Origin: JBCCGL01 sp039029275
GTDB lineage: Bacteria; Pseudomonadota; Gammaproteobacteria; JBCCGL01
DNA: 64,000 bases
NCBI GenBank assembly: GCA_039029275.1
Contig: JBCCGL010000014.1
Span: 62,001-126,000, forward strand
Direction: 5' to 3'
In this document: positions 44,358 to 53,295 of the stretch, in pieces
Position numbering within the stretch: the stretch's first letter is position 1
Layout: the number at the start of each line of letters is the position of its first letter
Position numbers and translations under genes: made by a program
Notes under the pieces: model-generated
Databases searched by the model: none
Seen by the model: the letters and a program-made list of their open reading frames with translations, nothing else
What the model was told of the DNA's origin: nothing

Positions 44358-45347
44358 ATGCGTCCCTCACCTGTTTCCGCGACCGTCGATTTTGAGCAAG
44401 ACGGCGTGCAACACGGCTTTTTGAAATTGCCCTGCTCGCGCGACGAGTCGGCCTGGGGCGCGTTGATGACGCCGATTACCGTTGCCAAAAACGGCGACGG
44501 CCCAACCGCGATCATCACCGGTGCCAATCACGGCGACGAATACGAAGGTCCTGTGGCGATGTGCAAATACGCCAGCAGTATCGATCTGGACGAAATTACC
44601 GGCCGCGTTATTCTCGTGCCGTTTTTTAACTTTCCCGCGTTCAAGGCCGCCAAGCGCACGTCACCGATCGACGGTGGTAATATGAATCGTGTTTTTCCCG
44701 GCAGACCGGATGGCAACTTTACCGAGAAAACCGCGGATTATTTCCAGCGCCATTTACTCCCGATGTGCGACTACGTTCTGGATTTTCATTCCGGCGGCAA
44801 GACGCTGGACTTCGTACCATTCGCCTGTGCGCACATTTTGCCAGACAAGGATCAAGAAGCGCGTTGTGTTGCAGCAATGAAGGCTTTTGCCGCACCGTAC
44901 AGCATGATGTTGCTCGAGATCGACGCTACCGGAATGTACGACTCTGCCGCTGAAGAAATGGGTAAAGTGTTTGTCTCGACCGAACTCCGCGGCGGCGGCA
45001 CGTCCACCGCGGAAACGGTCAAATTCGCCGAAACCGGGCTGCACAATTTTCTTGTGCACGCCGGTATAAAAAAAGGCGAGTTAATCCCACGCGAGACCGT
45101 GTTTCTGGATATGCCGGATGGCAACTGTTTTGTCACCTGCGAGCACGAAGGTTTACTGGAAATGTGTGTGGACCTCGGGCAGACGGTGAACGAGGGGGAT
45201 GTGATCGCGCGCATTTACGACATGAATCGCACCGGCACGGCACCGGTTGAGTACCGCGCCAAAATCAGTGGCATGCTGGCGCAGCGCCATTACCCCGGAT
45301 TGATCGCCTGCGGTGATGCGCTCGCCGTTATTGCGGTGGTCAAATAG
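44358..45347 (+). CDS. doeB: N-alpha-acetyl-diaminobutyrate deacetylase (DoeB-like)
   Basis: A 329-residue zinc deacetylase of the aspartoacylase fold, closely resembling DoeB of ectoine degradation. DoeB turns N-alpha-acetyl-L-2,4-diaminobutyrate into diaminobutyrate and acetate. Zinc motifs are G-A-N-H-G-D-E-Y-E-G-P (H and E ligands) and V-L-D-F-H-S-G-G. The substrate segment is G-G-N-M-N-R-V-F-P-G, and the C-terminal domain holds C-E-H-E-G-L-L-E-M. The neighbours doeA (ectoine hydrolase), doeC and doeD are not in the window, so the enzyme may serve another N-acetyl or N-acyl diamine. It heads a + strand run with a methyltransferase and a LysE exporter. Confidence 0.85.
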   Translation: MRPSPVSATVDFEQDGVQHGFLKLPCSRDESAWGALMTPITVAKNGDGPTAIITGANHGDEYEGPVAMCKYASSIDLDEITGRVILVPFFNFPAFKAAKRTSPIDGGNMNRVFPGRPDGNFTEKTADYFQRHLLPMCDYVLDFHSGGKTLDFVPFACAHILPDKDQEARCVAAMKAFAAPYSMMLLEIDATGMYDSAAEEMGKVFVSTELRGGGTSTAETVKFAETGLHNFLVHAGIKKGELIPRETVFLDMPDGNCFVTCEHEGLLEMCVDLGQTVNEGDVIARIYDMNRTGTAPVEYRAKISGMLAQRHYPGLIACGDALAVIAVVK

Positions 45348-45355
45348 GCACCGAT

Positions 45356-46057
45356 ATGACAGTACCAACAACCGAACTGGGCACGACGACAGACGTTAAA
45401 GCCCTGCGCGCAATTTTTGACCCCAACGGTTTGCATCTGGTCGACCTCGGCTGCGGCGCCGGTGATCTCGCGCGCAAACTTGCCTACGTTGGCGCGACCG
45501 TCCTGGGCGTCGAGCCGGATGCCGCGCAAGCGGAGAAAAACGCCGCCGCGACAGCGGTCGACCGCGTCAGCTTTGTGCAGGCGTGTGCCCACGAAATGCC
45601 GGTCGACGAAGGTTCATCCGACGGTGTCATGTTCAGCTTGTCGTTGCACCACGTACCAAAAGATCTGATGCAGGCATCAATCGAAAAAGCCATTGGCGTA
45701 TTAAAACCCGACGGTTTTCTCGCCGTAGTCGAACCACTTTTTGCCGGTTCTTATAACGATTGCATCGAGCTTTTTCACAACGAAGAAGCCGTGCGCAAAG
45801 ACGCAGAAGCGGCGGTCAAACAATTTGCCGCGCCTCACTTTGACCGCTGGCAGCAATTTTTTTACACCACCGAAACGCACTACGATAATTTTGACGAATT
45901 CAGCGATCGATACGTCAACATGACGTATCTAACCTTTCACGCAGATGTCGTGCGCTCAGATGTCGTCAGGCAACGTTTCGAAGCCTGCCGCGAGGGTGAC
46001 AGATATTGTCTGCGCTCACCCATGCGTATCGATTTTTTCACCGCAAAGAAACACTAG
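45356..46057 (+). CDS. Class I SAM-dependent methyltransferase
   Basis: A 233-residue methyltransferase with motif I L-V-D-L-G-C-G-A-G-D-L-A-R, acidic motif II end G-V-E-P-D-A-A-Q, and the later L-K-P-D-G-F-L-A-V-V-E-P segment. The closest general pattern is Methyltransf_11/UbiE-like; the substrate is unknown. It begins 8 bp after the doeB stop and ends 4 bp before the LysE-type gene, so all three are co-transcribed. Confidence 0.85.
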   Translation: MTVPTTELGTTTDVKALRAIFDPNGLHLVDLGCGAGDLARKLAYVGATVLGVEPDAAQAEKNAAATAVDRVSFVQACAHEMPVDEGSSDGVMFSLSLHHVPKDLMQASIEKAIGVLKPDGFLAVVEPLFAGSYNDCIELFHNEEAVRKDAEAAVKQFAAPHFDRWQQFFYTTETHYDNFDEFSDRYVNMTYLTFHADVVRSDVVRQRFEACREGDRYCLRSPMRIDFFTAKKH

Positions 46058-46061
46058 GAAC

Positions 46062-46697
46062 ATGGCGTTTGACACCTGGCTGGCGTACGCCATTGCAGCG
46101 ACGATAATTGTCATTATTCCGGGACCGACAATTTTACTGGTGGTTGCGCAGTCGGTGCGGCACGGTTCGCGCGCGACGGTTCCGCTAACGCTTGGCGTTA
46201 TGTGCGGCGATGCCGTCGCACTGGTGATGTCCTTACTCGGTCTCGGCGCGATTCTGGCAACGTCGGCGGTCTTGTTTACGGCGGTCAAATGGGTGGGCGC
46301 GGCGTATTTGATTTACCTCGGTATCAGTATGTGGCGCTCGCCGGTTCAAGAAAACTCTAAAAATGTCACGCAACAAGAGCCGCTGCCGAGGCGATCACGC
46401 GCCCTGTTCATGCACGCGTTTGTTGTCACCACGTTTAACCCCAAAGGCATCGTATTTTTTATGGCGTTTCTGCCGCAGTTTGTGAACCCCGCCGGCGACG
46501 TTGTATGGCAGCTGGTGATTTTGGGCAGTACGTTTGTGGTAATCGGTACGATCAACGCAGCACTCTACGCTGTTTTTGCCGGCGCACTGAAAAAATTTCT
46601 GGCCAGAGAAAGCGCGCAACGCTGGTTTAATCGCGGCGGCGGCACTGCATTGATCGGTGCAGGTGTGTTTACTGCGGCGCTTGAGCGGAACGCGTAA
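46062..46697 (+). CDS. LysE/RhtB family amino-acid exporter
   Basis: A 211-residue six-helix exporter from the ATG at 46062. It has the LysE family N-terminus: I-I-P-G-P-T-I-L-L-V-V-A-Q-S-V-R-H-G, then G-V-M-C-G-D-A-V, and V-T-T-F-N-P-K-G-I-V-F-F-M-A-F in the second half. It would export amino acids or similar compounds that build up during catabolism, for example of diaminobutyrate given its place behind doeB. Its last 29 bp overlap the end of the convergent EamA gene. Confidence 0.9.
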   Translation: MAFDTWLAYAIAATIIVIIPGPTILLVVAQSVRHGSRATVPLTLGVMCGDAVALVMSLLGLGAILATSAVLFTAVKWVGAAYLIYLGISMWRSPVQENSKNVTQQEPLPRRSRALFMHAFVVTTFNPKGIVFFMAFLPQFVNPAGDVVWQLVILGSTFVVIGTINAALYAVFAGALKKFLARESAQRWFNRGGGTALIGAGVFTAALERNA

Positions 46698-47604
46698 ACC
46701 AAGTAGTGATGCGTTCAAAATTGACGCCGAACAAAACCAGCACAATTCCGAGCAAGTGAATGACGGTAAACTCCTCACCGAGAAAAGTCACCGCAAGCAA
46801 TGATGCAATGACTGGAATAAAATTGTAGGCGATCCCGCCCAGAGCCGGGCCTCCAAGGCGCACGCCTTTCAACCACAGAATGCCCGACACGATTGACGGA
46901 AAAATCGCAACGTAAGCCAACACGCTGACTGTCTGAGTCGAAAGCGGCCAATCACTTTTTCCGGTCATAACGTCGAATAGATAAAAAGGCAGAATGCCAA
47001 TCAGACCGAGTACGATGTTGACGAACAAAAACCCGCTAACCGAAAACGTATTCGGCAATCGTTTGAGGTAAACCGAGTAAACGGCAAAAACGACGATGGA
47101 CGTGAGTATGAGTCCGTCACCGGGTGACAGCGCCGAGAGCACACCGCTCTGCAGACCGCCCGCAGCGAAGATAACCAGTGCGACGCCGCTGAGCGAAAAA
47201 AAGAGCCCCGCGACTTTTTTGCTGCCAATTTTTTCGACACCCATCAGCCACGACAGCATAAAAATAAACACGGGCAGCGACGCAGAAATAATCCCGACTT
47301 TGGTTGCGGTAATCCATTGCATCGACCAGTACTGAAACGTGTTGTAAATCGTGATGCTGAAAAACGCGAGCAGGGTGATTAGCTTCCAGTGCTCACGATA
47401 AAACTCGCGCTCGCGCACCACGATCGGAATCGCGAACGGCGCGAGCACAACGCACGCGAGTGCCCAGCGCCAGAACGATAGCGAGAACGGCGGGATGGTA
47501 TCGACGATTGACTTGCCGATCACGGTATTGCCCGCCCAAAAACTCACCGCCAAAAGCAAATAGAAAAACGCCAGGCGTGCCGGCCGTGGATTTCCGTCGC
47601 TCAA
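46669..47604 (-). CDS. EamA/DMT family transporter
   Basis: A 311-residue ten-helix transporter of two EamA repeats (residues about 10-145 and 160-300), opening R-L-A-F-F-Y-L-L-L-A-V-S-F-W-A-G-N-T, typical of the family. Substrate unknown. A RidA gene lies 18 bp upstream on the same strand, so the two are co-transcribed; export of an imine-derived or deaminated metabolite is possible. It overlaps the LysE gene tail to tail. Confidence 0.87.
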   Translation of the reverse strand: MSDGNPRPARLAFFYLLLAVSFWAGNTVIGKSIVDTIPPFSLSFWRWALACVVLAPFAIPIVVREREFYREHWKLITLLAFFSITIYNTFQYWSMQWITATKVGIISASLPVFIFMLSWLMGVEKIGSKKVAGLFFSLSGVALVIFAAGGLQSGVLSALSPGDGLILTSIVVFAVYSVYLKRLPNTFSVSGFLFVNIVLGLIGILPFYLFDVMTGKSDWPLSTQTVSVLAYVAIFPSIVSGILWLKGVRLGGPALGGIAYNFIPVIASLLAVTFLGEEFTVIHLLGIVLVLFGVNFERITTWFTRSAQAPQ

Positions 47605-47622
47605 AGTGGTGCTTCCTGTTGC

Positions 47623-47967
47623 TTACTTGGCCGCGATAACTCCGATCTCGACGAGCAAATCGGGGGAGGCGAGTCGCGCTTCGATACAGGCGCGCGCCGG
47701 AGCATGGCCCTCGGGCACCCAGGCATCCCACACCTCGTTCATTTGGGCGAAATGGCCAATATTGGCGACCCAAACCTGCGCCGAAAGAATCTTGGTTTTA
47801 TCGCTGCCAGCCTCTGCCAATAACGCATCGATCTTATCCAGCACTTGCTGTGTTTGTGTCGCGATGTCGGCGTCGCGATCGCTGGCGACCTGCCCGGCAA
47901 GGTAAACGGTATCGCCGTGAATCACGATCGGGCTCATGCGTTTGTTTGTATTGATTCGTTCAATCAT
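47623..47967 (-). CDS. RidA family protein
   Basis: A 114-residue RidA-type protein from the ATG at 47967 (M-I-E-R-I-N-T-N-K-R-M-S). It has the strand D-T-V-Y-L-A-G-Q-V-A-S, the helix Q-T-Q-Q-V-L-D-K-I-D-A-L-L, and the arginine site P-A-R-A-C-I-E-A-R-L-A. This spacing is typical of the Rid5-7 group rather than archetypal RidA. Such proteins often accompany DAO-type oxidases, such as the one at 53296. Longer in-frame starts upstream would run into the SDR promoter region and are not convincing. Confidence 0.87.
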   Translation of the reverse strand: MIERINTNKRMSPIVIHGDTVYLAGQVASDRDADIATQTQQVLDKIDALLAEAGSDKTKILSAQVWVANIGHFAQMNEVWDAWVPEGHAPARACIEARLASPDLLVEIGVIAAK

Positions 47968-48114
47968 TGCTGGTTTGTACCTCTTGTTTGACGTGCGAAG
48001 GGTACCCTGTGTCAAACCGAAACTCGACCGATTTGTGTGGCGAAACCATCCTCTCAGGCGACATGCCAAAACGCGTGTTACGATTTGGCGCAACACTGAA
48101 TCGGAAAATTCCCC

Positions 48115-48828
<714 letters not shown>

Positions 48829-48840
48829 TTGACGCCGAAC

Positions 48841-49761
48841 TCATTGCGGCGCGAAAAGATTTTCCTCCAACCACGATTTGACTGTTTTGACATGTGCGTG
48901 CAAGGCGTTCGGATCCGCCGATAGGAAATGGCATCTGCCGGTGCACCAGACGTGATCACCGAGTCGCTGGAGTAAGCCCTGCGCAAGCAATCCGTCCACC
49001 ATCGGCTGCCAGCCCAATGCGATGCCGTGTCCGCCGAGCGCCGCCTGCAATAGCAAGTCGTAATTGTTGATCAACAGACCTTGCGGATTCGCCTCGCGCG
49101 GCTCGCCGAAGTGGGTGAACCACTCAGCCCAGCCAATCGGCGATTCCCGCAGGTCGCGCCAGTGCTCCGGGTCGAGATGCAACAAACGATCAGCCGGCAA
49201 GGACTCTGCGCTCGCCTGTCCCAGAGATTCCACCAGCGCCGGGCTGCACACCGGAAACATGCACTCCTCAAAAAGAACGGCTGCATCTTTCGGAACGCGG
49301 GATTGATCCGAGTAAGAAATGGTCAGATCGACCTGCTCGCGGCTGGCGTCGATATGGCGATCCACCGCGAGCACGCGCACGTCGACGTTTGGATTGTGCG
49401 CGCGAAACGCGGCCAGTCTGGGCATCAGGCAGTGTGTCGCCATTGCCACGCTCAGTCCAATTGTGACGGGGTGTCGATCACCCTGGGCGCGCAGCGAAGT
49501 GGCGCATCGCGCGATTTCGCCCAGCCCGTTGCCAACCACTGCATGCAGCTCGAGACCGGCCGCGGTCAACGCCAGAGATCGATGCCGGCGGGTGAACAGC
49601 GCCACCCCCAGGTTGGATTCCAGCCGCTGAATTTGCTTGCTGACAGCCGCCTGCGAGATATGCAGCTCGTCCCCGGCACGGGTAAATGACAGCAGTCGGC
49701 CGGCGGCTTCAAATGCGCCGAGCGTGCTGATGGGTGGCAGAGAGTCGCGGATTTTTCGCAT
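48841..49761 (-). CDS. LysR-type regulator, GcvA-like
   Basis: A 306-residue LysR regulator of the GcvA group: L-P-P-I-S-T-L-G-A-F-E-A-A-G-R, S-F-T-R-A-G-D-E-L-H-I-S-Q-A-A-V-S-K-Q-I. The effector domain runs from about residue 95. It is divergent from the ProC-Rieske-amidase-oxidase operon across about 100 bp and is the obvious candidate to control it. ATG at 49761. Of the GcvA-like regulators in the window, this and the one at 11619 are intact; the one at 22131 is broken. Confidence 0.92.
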   Translation of the reverse strand: MRKIRDSLPPISTLGAFEAAGRLLSFTRAGDELHISQAAVSKQIQRLESNLGVALFTRRHRSLALTAAGLELHAVVGNGLGEIARCATSLRAQGDRHPVTIGLSVAMATHCLMPRLAAFRAHNPNVDVRVLAVDRHIDASREQVDLTISYSDQSRVPKDAAVLFEECMFPVCSPALVESLGQASAESLPADRLLHLDPEHWRDLRESPIGWAEWFTHFGEPREANPQGLLINNYDLLLQAALGGHGIALGWQPMVDGLLAQGLLQRLGDHVWCTGRCHFLSADPNALHAHVKTVKSWLEENLFAPQ

Positions 49762-49864
49762 AACTCAATGTTATCCGAAACCTGGAAATTGTCATTTGAA
49801 AAATGTGCGTTTCGAGTTTAGTTTTTCACCATACCCAATGCGACTTTTCGGAGTTCAACATAAG

Positions 49865-50650
49865 GTGACTGACAATAACGAATCAGTGCTCGCCATTATC
49901 GGCGGCGGGCAGTTGGCTAATTACTTTTTGGCTGGTTTACGGCAGTCCGGCGATTCGCGTCGCGTGGTGCTGAGCCCGCACAATCGCGCCAAAGCCGAAG
50001 ACCTTGCCACCCGCTATAGCTGCGAGATCGCCAGTGACAACCAAAGTGCGGTCGATCAGGCTGATCTGGTACTCCTGGCAACGCGGCCGGATGTAGCCGA
50101 AGCCGCGCTCCAAGCGCTCGAGCTGCACGATGCGCAAACGGTGGTATCGGTTGTCGCGGGAATCGGCCTCGACCGGCTCGAGCCGCTGGCCGCACCGGCC
50201 AGGGTTGTGCGCAGCCTGCCCGTGTGTTGCGCCGAAGTCGGCACCGGCGGTATGCCGCAGTTTCCCGCTGATGCACGCGTGACGGGTTTGCTAAGTACCA
50301 TGGGCCGCGTGGTGGTGATGGACGACGAGGCGAGCTTCGACACCATGGCTGTCACCGGCTGCGCGATCATCTGGTTTGCGCAAATGATCGCCGAGCTGCA
50401 AAAGTGGTTGCAAGCCAACGGTGTCGCCGAGTCGCAGGCGCGGTCGATGGCGCTGCTCACAGCGCAAGGCGCGAGCGGTCTGCCGCTGGCTAAACCGGAT
50501 CTCCCCGTGCAAGCGCTGGTTGACTCGATTGCGCGCGACGGCACCTTCACCCTGATCGGCATGGATATCCTGCGCGAGCAGGGTGGTTTCGATGCCCTGC
50601 ACAGTGCGTGCGACAACATACTTGGCCGCTTTCAGGCTGCGAATAATTAA
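49865..50650 (+). CDS. ProC-like pyrroline-5-carboxylate reductase family protein
   Basis: A 261-residue NAD(P)H-dependent imine reductase of the ProC family, from the GTG at 49865, which has a CGGAG site; an ATG at 49838 is the alternative. It has the Rossmann motif A-I-I-G-G-G-Q-L-A, the V-V-S-V-V-A-G-I-G strand, and the C-terminal dimer domain with A-L-L-T-A-Q-G-A-S-G-L. Canonical ProC reduces pyrroline-5-carboxylate to proline. Its place as first gene of a Rieske-amidase-DAO operon under a LysR regulator argues for a catabolic or related imine substrate rather than the housekeeping role, so no symbol is given. Confidence 0.82.
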   Translation: MTDNNESVLAIIGGGQLANYFLAGLRQSGDSRRVVLSPHNRAKAEDLATRYSCEIASDNQSAVDQADLVLLATRPDVAEAALQALELHDAQTVVSVVAGIGLDRLEPLAAPARVVRSLPVCCAEVGTGGMPQFPADARVTGLLSTMGRVVVMDDEASFDTMAVTGCAIIWFAQMIAELQKWLQANGVAESQARSMALLTAQGASGLPLAKPDLPVQALVDSIARDGTFTLIGMDILREQGGFDALHSACDNILGRFQAANN

Positions 50651-50662
50651 GGGGAATGCACC

Positions 50663-51844
50663 ATGCTCTCTTCCGACATGATTACTGCGATCAATCTTGA
50701 CACCGCCAATGCCACCGGCATGCCGAACAAGGCCTACACCGATGCGGACTTTCTACTGGCGGAACGCGAACGCGTTTTTGCGCCGAACTGGGCCTGCCTC
50801 GCGTTTGAATCGAGCATGCCGCAGCCCGGTCACGCCAAGCCGTTTAATTTTATCGGTTTGCCGCTGATGGCAGCGCGCGACGACGATGGTGAGTTACGCA
50901 TTTTTCATAACGTTTGCAGTCATCGAGGGCAAATACTGGTTCACGGCGAGTGCCGCATGCGCGGCGGCCTCAAATGCCCTTATCACGCGTGGAACTACGC
51001 ACCAAACGGCGAGCTGCGGGGCACCCCGCACATCGGCGGCACCGGCGTGCACGAGATCGCGCAATTCGACCGCAGCAAGCACGGACTAAAGCGTGTGCGC
51101 TCAGCAATTTGGATGGGAATGGTATTTGTCAATTTGTCCGGCACCGCGGAGGCGTTTGACGATTACATCGCGCCGCTAAAAGCGCGTTGGGAAGCATTTT
51201 GCGGCGACGGCGAACTCGCGAAAGTCGGTGCGATTACACGCTGCGAACCTCAGTGCATGACGTTGGACACCAACTGGAAACTCGCGGTTGAGAACTTCTG
51301 CGAGTCCTATCACTTGCCCTGGGTTCACCCCGAATTGAATCGCGTATCGAGGTTGAGTGACCACTACAACATCACGCTCAACCACAATTTCGCCGGACAA
51401 GGCAGCAATGCCTATACGCGAAGCGGCGAGACCGATTCGCAGTTGCCTGCGTTCACCAACTGGCCTGTCGAAAAAATCAAACAAGCCGAGTACATCGCGT
51501 TTTATCCGAACCTGTTGCTCGGCATCCACGCCGACCATGCGTTTGCGATGATTGTTGAGCCGCTTGCTCATAATAGATCTGCGGAGTACTGGCAGCTCTT
51601 TTACATCGACGAATCTGCAACGTCGGACCACTTGAGCGACACCCACGAATCCCTGCTCGGCTTTTGGCGCGATGTATTCGCCGAGGACATCGACGCGGTC
51701 GAGGGCATGCAGCGCGGACGCTCTTCACCGGGCTTCGGCGGCGGCGCGTTTTCTGCTGTCATGGATGTTCCCACGCACCACTTCCATCGCTGGGTGGCGA
51801 ATTGTTTTACCGACAACGCGGCACAGGAACGCTCGCTGTCCTGA
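50663..51844 (+). CDS. Rieske non-heme iron oxygenase, alpha subunit
   Basis: A 393-residue oxygenase with both domains complete. The Rieske cluster ligands are C85-S-H87-R and C105-P-Y-H108-A-W. The catalytic iron ligands are in E-N-F-C-E-S-Y-H217-L-P-W-V-H222, with the bridging acidic residue E214 where many members have Asp. The group includes betaine, stachydrine and carnitine oxygenases that remove N-methyl groups or cleave C-N bonds. No dedicated ferredoxin reductase is encoded beside it. It is gene two of the operon, 12 bp after the ProC-like gene. Confidence 0.92.
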   Translation: MLSSDMITAINLDTANATGMPNKAYTDADFLLAERERVFAPNWACLAFESSMPQPGHAKPFNFIGLPLMAARDDDGELRIFHNVCSHRGQILVHGECRMRGGLKCPYHAWNYAPNGELRGTPHIGGTGVHEIAQFDRSKHGLKRVRSAIWMGMVFVNLSGTAEAFDDYIAPLKARWEAFCGDGELAKVGAITRCEPQCMTLDTNWKLAVENFCESYHLPWVHPELNRVSRLSDHYNITLNHNFAGQGSNAYTRSGETDSQLPAFTNWPVEKIKQAEYIAFYPNLLLGIHADHAFAMIVEPLAHNRSAEYWQLFYIDESATSDHLSDTHESLLGFWRDVFAEDIDAVEGMQRGRSSPGFGGGAFSAVMDVPTHHFHRWVANCFTDNAAQERSLS

Positions 51845-51871
51845 TCGACAAAAACTCGCTACCATCGTGGA

Positions 51872-53290
51872 ATGGCGAGTGATGCAGATTTAGTCAACCA
51901 ATCGGCAATCGAGGTTCTGGCGCTGCTGCGCAGCGGTGATGTGTCGCCGCTGGATTTGCTCGACGCACTCGAAGTGCGAATTGCGCAGGTCGACGACAAG
52001 GTTCATGCCTTACCCACGCTGTGTTTTGATCGCGCGCGCGCCGCCGCAAAAACTCTGATGCAAAAGCCGCTTGAGCAACGCGGAGTTCTCTGCGGGCTGC
52101 CGGTGCCGATCAAGGATCTGGACGATGTTGCCGGCGTACGCACCACCTACGGTTCGACGATTTTTTCTGATCACATTCCCGATCAGTCCAGCGATCTTGT
52201 TGTACAGATCGAGAGCGAGGGCGGTCTTGTCTACGCCAAGTCCAACACGCCCGAATTTGGCAGCGGCGCGCACACCTTTAACGAGGTTTTCCCGACCACG
52301 GTCAACCCGCACAACGCGGCGATGTCGGCGGGCGGTTCGTCCGGAGGCGCCGCAGTAGCTCTGGCAACTGGCACCGCGTGGGTCGCGCAGGGGTCTGATA
52401 TGGCGGGGTCGCTGCGCACGCCGGCCAGTTTTTGCGGCGTGGTCGGGATGCGCCCCTCGCCCGGTCGCATTGTTTCAGGTCCCGGCAGCGCGAATCCTTT
52501 CGACGTGCTTTCAAGCGGCGGCGCAATGGCGCGCAGCGTCGCCGATCTCGCGCTTCTTTTCGATGCGATGAGCGGTGCACCCGGTGGCGACCCGCTCGCA
52601 CAGTCGAGCCATGCGAGCGGCTACCGCGCGCGCGCGACACAGGCGAGCAAACCTGCGCGCGTCGCCTTCAGCCTCGATCTTGGAATCACGCCAGTCGAAC
52701 CCGAAATTGCCAACATTGTGCGAAGCGCCGTCAGCGCGCTTGAGCGCGATGGCATTGAGGTGATCGAAGCGCATCCGGATTTGCGCGGCGTGCACGACAC
52801 CTTTCGCACCCTGCGCGCGCACAATTACGCAATCGGTATGGAAGAAACGTTGCGCGATCACCGGGACAAACTCAAAGCGGATAACGTCTGGAATATCGAG
52901 CAGGGACTCGCGCTCAGCGGCGCACAAATCGTGCAAGCTCAGCGTGAACGCGCTGGTCTGTTTTATCGCATGAGCGAATTTATGCGCGATGTTGACGTGC
53001 TGATTTGCCCGACCGCCATCGTGCCATCGTTTCCCATCGACGCGCGCTACGTCGAATCCTGCAATGGCCATTCGTTTGCGCATTATTTTGAGTGGCTGGC
53101 CATTGTTTACGCCATCACCACGGTGGCGCACCCCGCTATCAGCCTGCCGTGTGGCGTCGCAAATAACGGCGTTCCGGTGGGATTACAGGTCGTGGGTAAG
53201 GCACAGGGCGATGCCGATCTGATTTCCAATGCAGCCTACATCGAACGCTTACTTGGAATTGATGCCAAGCCGGTAGACCCAGTGACATAA
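51872..53290 (+). CDS. Amidase (amidase signature family)
   Basis: A 472-residue amidase with the Ser-cisSer-Lys triad: K81 in P-V-P-I-K-D-L-D, the S-A-G-G-S-S-G-G loop near 152-159, and nucleophile S180 in G-S-D-M-A-G-S-L-R. It would hydrolyse a carboxamide, releasing ammonia or an amine. It starts 27 bp after the Rieske stop and ends 5 bp before the FAD oxidase gene. It is not GatA: no gatB or gatC is nearby, and the sequence shows the small catabolic type. A second amidase gene of this family is at 63293. Confidence 0.92.
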   Translation: MASDADLVNQSAIEVLALLRSGDVSPLDLLDALEVRIAQVDDKVHALPTLCFDRARAAAKTLMQKPLEQRGVLCGLPVPIKDLDDVAGVRTTYGSTIFSDHIPDQSSDLVVQIESEGGLVYAKSNTPEFGSGAHTFNEVFPTTVNPHNAAMSAGGSSGGAAVALATGTAWVAQGSDMAGSLRTPASFCGVVGMRPSPGRIVSGPGSANPFDVLSSGGAMARSVADLALLFDAMSGAPGGDPLAQSSHASGYRARATQASKPARVAFSLDLGITPVEPEIANIVRSAVSALERDGIEVIEAHPDLRGVHDTFRTLRAHNYAIGMEETLRDHRDKLKADNVWNIEQGLALSGAQIVQAQRERAGLFYRMSEFMRDVDVLICPTAIVPSFPIDARYVESCNGHSFAHYFEWLAIVYAITTVAHPAISLPCGVANNGVPVGLQVVGKAQGDADLISNAAYIERLLGIDAKPVDPVT

Positions 53291-53295
53291 AACCG

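Noticed and set aside
52511..53131. Minus-strand open frame (206 codons) inside the amidase gene
   Set aside because: Antisense to intact catalytic-domain sequence; no start signal or homology.
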